64,000 nucleotides of DNA, taken from contig NC_084463.1 of assembly GCF_027409185.1 (NCBI RefSeq), positions 47,610,907-47,674,906 of the forward strand. The letters are read 5' to 3'. Positions 55,264 to 64,000 of this stretch are shown here, in pieces. Numbering within the stretch: position 1 is the first letter of the stretch; each line of letters starts with the position of its first letter. Below the pieces are notes generated by a model, which did not search any database, was not told where the DNA came from, and worked only from the letters and a program-made list of their open reading frames with translations. The translations under genes and the position numbers were made by a program. This DNA comes from Cynocephalus volans. Its lineage: Eukaryota; Chordata; Mammalia; Dermoptera; Cynocephalidae.

Positions 55264-57000
55264 CTAGAAGAAGCTCTGATTTCTTCATCCAGGGCCGGAT
55301 CCTTGGGCCAGGCAGTAGGGATGGTTCAAGCCAGCCTTCAATAGGGAAGACACTCACTGACTGGTTGGCTCTGGCATAAAAGGTCTGCACTGTGGTGCAC
55401 AGAGGCCTCTTAAGCTGGGTGATCCCAAAAAGTTGCTCCCAGGTCAGCAAAGAATGGACCTGCTGGGCCAAACCTGGGCTATGTCTTGATAAATGGCCTC
55501 AGACATAGAGCACAGGAAGGTCACCAGGTGTTTCTGAAGTGGTGGCAGATTATTTCCTGGGGACCAGGATCTGGGCCACTTTGCTCTTCACAGTCAACCT
55601 CCAGGGATCCCCTACAATGGGTATCATGAGTCTCCTCAGTTTCACTGCTGTGTACAGAATCAGAGACCTTTAATTTTTTAATCCAAAGTGAAGCTGCCCA
55701 CATCTCCTGGACAGTTCCCTGTGGAGGAAGCAAGTGAGTGGGAGACTCACCAGGACAGTTCCCCTGGATCCTCATTCCCAGGACCTCACCATGCACCTTC
55801 AGGTGAACCCCGCTTATGTCTTTACCTCCTTCCTGACCCCCTCATCCTCTGTAATGAAGCAAGGCCGACCCGTCCTTAGTCCACAAATGCTCCCTGGATC
55901 CAGAATCTCTAAAACCTTCTTATCCATGGAGAAACCCCCTTCCTGCCCAGCTCTGTATAAGTTACCAGCTTGTCTGCCCTTGGGACAAAATAAAAGCAAG
56001 AACCTACCAGTTCTATCCTGGCAGCTGTCACTGGAACTGATTTTTCTCTTCCTGAACTCTCTTCCATCTGAGCTGGACTCTCATTTTGTGGGTAAAATGA
56101 GTCTGAGTACTTCTAAACCAACACTTTAGAAAACTGAGTCAATCCTGGACTCAAACAGCTGAGGTTGCAGCTAAAACTTGGTTCTTCTCTGTTCTCCAGA
56201 GTTCAGGATCTGGAAGGTTCTGGATGCTTAAGAGCTCCCAGTTCCCTGCCCAGGGCAGACTGTGTTAACCCATCTCCTATCCCCCTTCTTCTTAGAAGAG
56301 TCACATCTTACCTGATATGTCAATGCTGTTTTGGGCTTTGAGCTGTTTCCTCGGAATTCTCTTTTGGATTGGGCTCTGATTCTAGAGCAAAGGGAGGTCA
56401 GATGACTCACATTGTCCTTGTCTACCCTGACTCATATTTGTGGGTCATTCTCTCAACTGGGGCTGCTCAGCAAGCATCAAGAGTGAGCAGGAAGGGCCGA
56501 GCCCGTGGCGCGCTCGGGAGAGTGCGGCGCTGGGAGCGCAGCGACGCTCCCGCCGCGGGTTCGGATCCTATATAGGGATGGCCGGTGCGCTCACTGGCTG
56601 AGTGCCGGTCACGAAAAAGACAAAAAAAAAAAAAAAAAAGAGTGAGCAGGAAGAATATGGTTTTAGTAGATCATTGCCACATTTCTCAAAGCCCTCTGAG
56701 GGCTATTATCCACTCACCACCTCCAGTCTAAAAATCAAACCCTCCCAAAGATGCACAACTCAGTACTCCTAACTCTACCCCTCCTCTTAGTCTCTGTATA
56801 AATAGCCCAAGTCCCTACCTTGTCACCGAAATGGGTACAGTTCTTAATGAAATGGGAAGACAGTGTCTTGCCTTTTTCTTCAGATGGCTTCTCCTCCTCA
56901 TGTGATCCTCTTTCTTTAATTATCTGCAGGAAGGAGGGCTGGTCAGTGGGGTGTTGGATGGAGGGGAAGTGAGAATCTGGTTCTCAGTTCCTAATTCCAT
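55264..57000 (-). pseudogene. FRG2: FRG2-like pseudogene
   Basis: All four exon equivalents of the gene at 11.6-13.2 kb are recognisable on the minus strand: 57000-56819, 56381-56312, 56085-56008 and 55718-55264. An ATG is kept at 57000. Exon 1 is frameshifted, so the frame stops early although TDQPSF and EEEKPSEEK segments can still be read. Exon 2 is 8 bases shorter. The exon 3 acceptor AG has become AA. Exon 4 is frameshifted; its best remaining frame (55034-55471) keeps CTTVQTFYARANQSVSVF and PIEGWL. The copy cannot make the full protein. A SINE sits in its first intron. Confidence 0.9.
56495..56638 (+). repeat. tRNA-Ile-derived SINE (CYN-like) with perfect target duplication
   Basis: Body 'ggccgagcccgtggcgcgct', 'gggttcggatcctatatagg', 'gtgcgctcactggctgagtg', then A18. 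The flanks agagtgagcaggaag at 56480-56494 and 56639-56653 are identical, 15 bp. The CpG-rich body with few changes points to a recent insertion. Copy A has the empty site near 12.82 kb. Confidence 0.95.
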
Positions 57001-57245
57001 GTTGAGGGCCAAGTGAAATGTCCTCTTTCCTGCACATTCAGATTCAGGGCACAGTGTCACCTGCAGGACGTGCCTTTTGTAAGCCTCTCAGCTGGGCGTG
57101 GCTCCTTCCTATTGGCTGAAAAGATGCCTCCCTCCTGCCACTCATCAGCATCTCAATAAGGAATGTTGTGGGTTGTGGTTGTGCTGGGGACGTAGACATT
57201 TATTATTCGGGGAGACTTATACAGGGTCCTTTCACAGCATCAAAA

Positions 57246-57915
57246 AGCAGGAATGCAAACCCAGCTCTCTGCCTGCTAAACGTAAATGTGGCCAGGATGC
57301 CACACTGAGCATTCTGGCACCAGGCAAGAGGTCTTCCCAGGTTTTCAACCAGACTTTCTAGCATTTCCCCCAAATACTGACCCTTCCAGAATCCACCCCC
57401 CAGACAATTAGAAATGGGATCTAGGAGCCATCCAGATTGCTTTGCCTCCTCCCCGGTAAAAAATAGACCTGGACCCAACCAGCCAAATCAAGTGACCACA
57501 GGATGCCAGCCCAGAAGCTGAGCATTAACATCCTGCCTCTGCACAACAGACCTCACAAGAGTACCATTAAAACCTACTCTGTCCTTCAACATTCAATGCC
57601 AGATATGTTCCAGAGCAGCCTCTCAGAACTACCCGGATGAGATGGGACAAGAGGTGGTGGGGCCCCAGATTCAGAATGGGTTACTCGTTCCTCCCTCTTG
57701 AGAAGTCCCTTCCCACTGGTCAGAGCACCCACATATTAGAGACTAAGCCCATGTCCCAGTCAGCGTCCTGTAAGAGGACCTTGTCTTCTGGCCCCTCCTC
57801 CCTGACGAGAAGGCTCAGGAATGAGACTGAGCCTCCACTCTTCCATGACTTGCATGACTGATGAACAGCTGCCCTAAGGAGGGGACAGATGCAGGGAACA
57901 GATAGGGTCTAGCGA
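57246..57915. repeat. Upstream flank of FRG2, copy B
   Basis: Counterpart of 16768-17460. Non-coding; similarity ends near 57915. Confidence 0.7.
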
Positions 57916-57920
57916 TTCAG

Positions 57921-58630
57921 TGTTTCATGAATTGTGTTAATTTGGCTACCAAACTCATTAAATTATGCTTGGATAATTTATTTCATTTTGACAAAGTGCT
58001 CCTACAAATGACAAATCGCACAGGTCTTCTGACTTGTCCTTGTCACCTCAGGTCAACTTCAAAAATCTTTCTTCATCAAATTTTGTTTGCTTAGATAAAA
58101 AGAGACCTTGTAGTTACCATGTGCTCCAATTATCTATACGTTATTAGAAATACAGGTTCTGGATTGAAAAAAATATATTTCTAGGTGATTCATATGCACA
58201 TTAATAATTAAGTGGGATAGATTGGTTCCCAGGTTCACTGCAAACAGGAATCACTTTAGATACAGATGTTTGTGTTTCTGTCTCAGGCATATCAGTTTAC
58301 TGGGTCTTGTGTGAGGCCTGGGCATGGGGCGTGCTAAGCACTTTCCCCTCATTTCTAACACATGTAAGAACCACTGGGGGACAAGTGCAAAGTCAGTGCT
58401 TCAGTAGCTGTTTCCTCCCTTCTCTAACTTGGGAGAAAACTCAGACCTGGAAGAAGAAAGTGCAGAAAGCTCTGCAGGGAATGGGATTGTACAGGGAGAA
58501 GGAAATGAGTAGCCCCAGCCTCCTCAGGGAGCTCCTGTTGCAGAAGAGCTTCTCCACCTCTCCAGGCTTCTTCCCTGTGAGTAGTGTTACTTAGCTTGAC
58601 TCAGTAGCTCCACAATGCATGCGTGTATGT
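57921..58630. other. Unassigned sequence
   Basis: The frame of 95 codons at 58307-58594 has no recognisable domain. No gene is supported. Confidence 0.4.
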
Positions 58631-58635
58631 AGGTG

Positions 58636-58706
<71 letters not shown>
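58636..58706 (+). repeat. (GT)n microsatellite
   Basis: About 35 uninterrupted GT units, the purest long simple repeat in the window. Confidence 0.98.
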
Positions 58707-58707
<1 letters not shown>

Positions 58708-60543
58708 CACATTACACCCCATAAATACAGACAATGATTATTTTTCAATTAAAAATAAAATAGTGAGGGGTCAGTTGCAAGGATGTTTCCAATTGAGTTC
58801 TCATAAGCCATAAAATGTATGGAATATGTAAAGAATATCAGAATGCCCAAGGGGAAATGCCCACATCTACTTTAACATAAAATAGTTGTTTGAAATTAGT
58901 GTTGCCCTTCAGGGTTTCTTTGAAACCAGTTAACTCCCCAAGGACATCCACCAAGAAGCTCTGGATAGGAACAGGATGGGAGCCTTAATCTGCAGGCGTA
59001 GGTGATTCCTCCTAGATCTCCAGTCCTCAGCCTTGCATAGCAAGTTGAAGACTCCTTACAGCAGTTGGTATCGTGCTCCTGTGGACATAAGACTTTTGAG
59101 AAATGCTTCTTATTAATGCAGACCTCAGATTTCACCCCTCTCAAAAAAAAGTTACAATAGGTTGGCTTGGCTCAGATCTAGAAATTGTAAATTTAACACA
59201 TATCTGAGATGTTTCCGAAGCAGATCTGGGGATGTTTTCTGAGCAACACCCACACGGGAATCTCAAGCCGAAGACCCCCTCTGGTGAGTGGGGCACTGTC
59301 TGCAGCATGCGCCTTTCTCTGCCTGCATGTTCTTCCACCCAGTCATCCAGCCGGGTCAATGCAACACACCAGCCAGAAGACTTATCCAAGAACGTATTCT
59401 TTCCCATGTTCTGTGTATATTTTAAAATATTTCTATGTTAGAGTAAATTGTACATCCACATGTTCATTTGCTGTTTTCCACACTATGGCTAAGCACAGAA
59501 TTTATGGAAGTTCAATTGTGTGTCTATTTACAACATGGTGAAAATACTAGCCCATGCTGGGAGCACGTGGTGAATGTTTAGGGCTAGAATTGTTTTTCTT
59601 CTACATTATCTCATTCCATCCTCCTAGCAGCCTCTTTCCCTTGGTATAGACATGGGAATGCTGAGAGTCAGAAGAGGAAAGCCCCGAAGTAATGGCCATC
59701 CAGGACTTTGGGGTCACAGGGCCCCTCGTAAGCCAACTCTTGCTTCTACACTTTGTGGTTTTAAGCCCATGAGAGCATGGCTTCCACTGGATGTGGGTAT
59801 AAACCACTGCTGGAAGGGTTTCTGGGCTCAAACACAAGTAAGTAAGCATCACAGAACTGACCAATACAAAGTCTACTAAGCATTCACTTTTAGAAGCCAT
59901 GTCTGACTTCGTCATCTGTAAGCTCTTGGGTAGCATAATCTGCTGCCCAATTTGTCTTTTTCTTAGAAATTCCCACGTCGATATGTTTAACATTTCCTTT
60001 TAGAATTTGTATCTATATTTCACACATATGCTTGGCTTTGTTGTTTAATAAAAAAGTAATAATATCCTCCATCCCCGAAGGCCCAGCTCTTGTGGCTTCT
60101 CCTGATTTTTCCATCCACCTTGAACCCCATTTACAAGGTTTTCTGTGCCTGGCAGGCATATTCTAAGTAAGAGAAATAGAGAGAGGCAAAAGAGCTAGCA
60201 GACTTCCAAAGTATGGATGGGATACTAACATCAGAAGCCAGCAGGGTGAGAGTGATGGGTCTTACTCTTGCTGAATCTGGTGTTGGGAGGACCAAGGAAT
60301 CCAGGTGGGGCAAGTGTTCAGCCCCACAATAGTCAAGCTGACTCAAGGGAGACATGAACAACACGCTCCTACCAAAATCCCGAGGGCCGTACCAGCTGGA
60401 GGCATTTTATGTGCTTCTGAGTCTGCTCTGACAATGTCTCAAGAACCTCGATTTGCCATTCTCTCCATGTTGATGGCAGGTGTAGGGACTTTGGAGGGGT
60501 TTACCTCTCAGATGCTTAGACCAGATGGAACTGAGGGAGGTAA
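58707..60543. other. Unassigned sequence with a possible MIR-like remnant
   Basis: 59.60-59.70 kb ('attatctcattccatcctcc', 'gggaatgctgagagtcagaa') has the order of a MIR element but is very diverged. Several overlapping frames on both strands have no known domain. Confidence 0.35.
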
Positions 60544-60800
60544 GTCTGTGACTCTTCATGTGACTCTTCATGTGACTCTTCAGAAATTTCAGAAATCCCT
60601 TTATGGCGAGAGGACAGGACGCTATGTGAATGGGTATAAAATGCCTGTCTGGAGATGTGGTTTATTAGAGCTCTTGGGAAGTGGTTCCTGGTTCTCATTC
60701 CTTTACTGAAAGGTGTGGGAGAGGAAACTTGTGTCTGACTGGAGCACTGGGGTCACTGGGAGCACTGGGGTCACTGGGAGCACTGGGAGCACTGGGAGTC
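60544..60800. repeat. Two short minisatellites
   Basis: 'tgactcttcatg' is repeated three times at 60550-60583. A (GGAGCACTGGGGTCACT)-like 9/18-bp repeat runs from about 60739 to 60799. Local frames are shaped by these repeats. Confidence 0.85.
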
Positions 60801-60944
60801 TGTTGCCTGAGCAGAGAGAGACTGGGCTGGCCTGGCTGTGCAGGGGGTCATCGTCCTGCTCCACTGCTGCCAACTTCATTTGACTTGTCATTTCTCCTCT
60901 CTCTCTTCACTAGGGGGAACCTGGACCTTCTATTGTTTATGAAT

Positions 60945-61200
60945 AATGTATAAAAATATATCGGATGTTTGTGTGCTGATCTCGTATCCTGTAAACTTAT
61001 TAAACTCACTTATTAGTCTTAATAGTTTTTTTGTAAATTCTGTCAAATTTTAAAAACGTATTTACATATTTATTTTTTAAGTTGAGAAATAAAAATTGTA
61101 TATATTTATTGTGCACAACATGATGTTTTGAAGTATGCATACATTGTGGAATGGATGACTTGAGATAATTAAGAAATAAATTACCTATAAATAGGGCAGG
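60945..61200 (-). mobile_element. L1 3' fragments, antisense and 3'UTR-like
   Basis: 'tgtgtgctgatctcgtatcc' resembles antisense ORF2. 'gtgcacaacatgatgttttg' resembles an L1M 3'UTR. Short and old. Confidence 0.5.
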
Positions 61201-62125
61201 TTGTAATACCTAGAAGAATTAGACACTAAAATTTCTCTCTGACCCATATGAACAAATGGAATGGGAAAAACTGACCAACCCATTTATATTTACTCAAGAT
61301 GGTGCTGAATATTGACATTAGTAGATGTTTAGCTCCTTAATAGATGGGATCCATGCTTTTTGCACTATAGAATTCTGAGTCTGGAGTTCAAAATTACAGA
61401 ATTATAAATTTTAGTAAAATTAAACAATATACCGAATTTAGGATAAATGTCCAGTTCTCTTTGAACATAAAGTTGTGAATTTTCTCTAACAGGAAAGACA
61501 TGAGGTAGAAAGTGGATGAGTGTCAGATATCCAGCAAAGGTTATTCTATGTTACAGAGAATTCAAGTGGAGCCGATAAAATACCATCATGGTCATTTATT
61601 AAAACCCTATTATTTTAAAGAACAAAGAAATTACATTTTCTCCTTATGTTTTCTCATATTGTTCTGCTTGTTTTGTTTTCTCCCAAACAATTTTAGGGTG
61701 TTTTGGTTACTCTAAGTACTGTGAATTAGTTCAGAGTGTCAGCAACAACACAAGCGGTTTATTAGAGAATTGTTTAAGAAATGCGGACTTTCATGTGAAA
61801 AAATTAATTATGTTAGATAATATTGTATAAGTACAGTACTTAATGTTCTAAGAAAACCAGAGAAACTGTGCCAAGAGTCTGACGAGCAGCCCTTTCGGGT
61901 ACTAAATAGCGGATTATTCCAGGACCCTTTGTCTGGAATCCAAACTACCTTGAACCTTGTTCCAAACTGTCTCCTTTCTTTGTGTATTTAAAGTATGGTG
62001 TCTTCCCATATTTCCAAATCTAAGACAAATGAAAAAGCCATAAAAAAAAAACAAAACAAAAACCAGAGACTTTAGGTATTATATTTCATATAAATAAAAT
62101 GATAGCATGTATGTAGAATTTTATG
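61201..62125. other. Unassigned AT-rich sequence
   Basis: No gene is seen. An A9 tract lies near 62042. Confidence 0.4.
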
Positions 62126-62129
62126 CCTC

Positions 62130-63420
62130 ATTCTGTTAATTAATTATAATGTTTTGAGGACCATTTAAGTTGTGCATATTAGCAATTCACTACTTGTTAT
62201 TGCTGAGAAATATTCCACTGCATCCATACACCAAAACTATAGTTAGTCTTTCAACAGCTGATGAACTTTAGTCATTATTTTTTGTCAGGTTGTGTGTGTT
62301 CTATTAATGATGTTTACAAGATTTCGATATACTCTGAACACCAATCTGTCAAATACATGTATTTCAAAAATTTGTCCCAAGCTATTGATGCCTGTTCATT
62401 TTCTTAACAGTGTTTTACAATGACCAAAATTTTATTTATTTTGTTAACTTATGCTTTGTGTACCCCATGCTGGCCATCTCTCAGTCACACAATTTTATTC
62501 CATGCTTTTCTTACAGAAGATACAGAATTTCAGCATTTACATTTAGATCTATAATCTATTTAATGGTAATTTTTCAAGTATTATGATAAAAACCCAATGC
62601 ATAATTACTTTTTTCTTTTTTGGCGTATGGATATACAATTCTTCCAAGAATGATTATTAGAATGATTATTTCTTTTCCCTTTGAATTGTCTTGGTAAATT
62701 TCTTGGTATGCAGCTGACCATATATGTGAAAGTATGTTTCTGAAGTTCGTATACCATTCAAATTATTTATAATTATTTTCTTAAACAACAACACACTGTC
62801 TTGAGTACTGTGGTTTTACTGTGAGTCTTAATTTTAGGTACTTTAAGTCTGTAATGTTTTATTTTTTTTTCAGTGTTCTTTTAAATAATGTATTTTTGTG
62901 TTTTCAATTAAATTTTATAATCAGCTTATCCCACTTTACAAACACTTTGGTGACACTTGCACTGAAGTGGCATTGACTTTATACATCAATTTAGAGAAAA
63001 TTTACATCTTAGCTTTATTGAATCTTTTAATTCATGAACACCCCCATGAACCGTTCTACTTATTCAGGTTTCTTTAATTTCTCTCAGCACTTTTTGACAT
63101 TTTTCAATGTATTGATTATACTTGATTATGTTTCATAAGTATTTCATGCTGTTGGAATGATTTTGAAATTTGTTTTAATTTTAATTGGCATTCTTAAAAA
63201 AGCACAGTTAATTTTTACACATTTAGCTTATATCCTGTGACTTGCAGAATTCAACTGTTTCAGTGTATTTACTACAAAGAAGATTATATTATCCACTGAG
63301 AGACAGAGAGAAATTTATTCCTTTTTACTCTATGCATTTTGATTATTTGAAATGTCTTTTTGCATTGGCCTACAATTTACATGAATACTCAACAATCTAC
63401 AATAATACATTTGAAAAACA
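62130..63420 (-). mobile_element. Old L1 (L1M-type), antisense
   Basis: 'ctgagaaatattccactgca', 'ttaacagtgttttacaatga' and 'tttctttaatttctctcagc' lie in the order of an antisense L1M 3' half. Heavily diverged. Confidence 0.6.
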
Positions 63421-64000
63421 ATAAAATATAGTTATGTAAATTTATAAATAACATATGTAATTATGTAACTTATATGTAATTTATAAAAACATGAATTACT
63501 TAAATTGAAGCATGAATACATTTAAAAACTAAGAAGAACTGAACAGACTGAGTTCATTAGTGACATACCACTTCCATAGGATTTAAAGGGTGTTTATAAT
63601 TAGGCTTAAGACACAGATATTATTACTGCTAGTGTAATCATTTCATATTATAAAAAATGTCTTCTCTGTACTTATATAAAAATTATTATATTTTAATAAC
63701 AACAAATGATGACAGCATGTCAAAGAATTTTAAATAGTACTTTTAGTTAAAAATGAAGTTATAGAGTTATATCAGCAAGATAACAGTAGGTCCCCCAGGC
63801 ATTTTTCTCCCCAATGGAGAAATAACAAAAACAATGTGCAGACCAAATGGCCTTTGAGAGAAATCTAGAAGAAATTTAAGAAGCTGCAGTACCTGGCCAA
63901 GCTCAATGTTCAGATGAGATGCATTGAAGCTGGTAGAAAAATGTGTGGCATTTTATCCACCCTAAACAGTGTCCTCCCTATCTGTCTTAGACTTTCTGGC
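63421..64000. other. Unassigned AT-rich sequence to window end
   Basis: No gene or clear repeat. The last 220 bases are less AT-rich and may lead into another element beyond the window. Confidence 0.4.

Larger units (their letters stand above)
52990..57920. repeat. Segmental duplication copy B (contains the broken FRG2 copy)
   Basis: Direct paralogue of 8635-17460. It keeps the L1 at 53.69-54.30 kb, the FRG2 exons and the upstream flank at 57.25-57.91 kb. It lacks the LTR of copy A and the equivalent of 13.41-16.77 kb. It gained a SINE at 56.5 kb, an A run at 53251-53283 and a (CCTT)n tract. Confidence 0.85.

Noticed and set aside
1-64000. CRISPR arrays, bacterial operons, riboswitches or phage-type systems
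   Set aside because: SINEs, L1s, LTRs, introns and a NUMT show the DNA is mammalian; the tandem repeats seen are microsatellites, minisatellites and the 21.4-24.4 kb array.

Overview
The window is mammalian nuclear DNA, most likely from a colugo (Dermoptera). The main evidence is a set of tRNA-Ile-derived SINEs, as monomers and head-to-tail dimers (about 3.9, 8.3, 13.6, 32.7, 44.3 and 56.5 kb), that look like the CYN family known from colugos. I see no Alu, B1 or carnivore/ungulate SINEs. The rest is typical placental DNA: old L1, MaLR and ERV LTRs, a Tigger element and processed pseudogenes. Identifications come from reading translations and remembered family sequences; no database search was run.

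Genes. Two host genes look able to encode protein. (1) At 7.5-8.1 kb (minus) there is an intronless replication-dependent-type histone H3 gene with CCAAT boxes, a TATA box and a perfect 3' histone stem-loop. It encodes a divergent H3 of 136 codons that has methionine at the K36 position. (2) At 11.6-13.2 kb (minus) there is a four-exon FRG2-like gene (FSHD region gene 2 family). All its splice sites are good and its reading frame of 263 codons is open. A second, broken FRG2 copy lies at 55.3-57.0 kb inside a direct segmental duplication (about 8.6-17.5 kb against 53.0-57.9 kb).

Middle of the window. A full-length RBM22 processed pseudogene lies at 18.2-19.5 kb. An ERVL-type LTR is at 20.5-21.1 kb, followed by three diverged 0.7-1.1 kb tandem units at 21.4-24.4 kb. 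An intronless double-homeobox (DUX4/DUXC-type) pseudogene at 25.0-28.0 kb is split inside homeobox 1 by an L1-derived element that carries a minisatellite. A mitochondrial insertion (NUMT) follows from about 28.03 to 32.45 kb. It holds ND4, tRNA-His/Ser/Leu, ND5, ND6, tRNA-Glu and the start of CYTB, then jumps to 16S rRNA; two LTRs have inserted into it. FRG2 next to DUX resembles human 4q35, so this is probably the colugo counterpart of that subtelomeric neighbourhood.

Right half. A CpG island at 35.4-36.0 kb holds an orphan first exon of a KRAB zinc-finger gene, and a possible eroded KRAB-A exon lies at 52.8 kb. A separate promoter-like block with ZNF143 and NRF1 motifs is at 34.94-34.99 kb. 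Most of 37.6-52.1 kb is antisense L1 sequence with LTRs between. The last 6 kb holds simple repeats, old L1 pieces and unassigned sequence.

How the parts relate. In humans DUX4 activates FRG2, histone variants H3.X/H3.Y and ERVL-type LTRs. Here a dead DUX gene, a live-looking FRG2, a strange H3 and an LTR with a perfect DUX4-type motif lie within 20 kb. Any regulatory link between them is inference.
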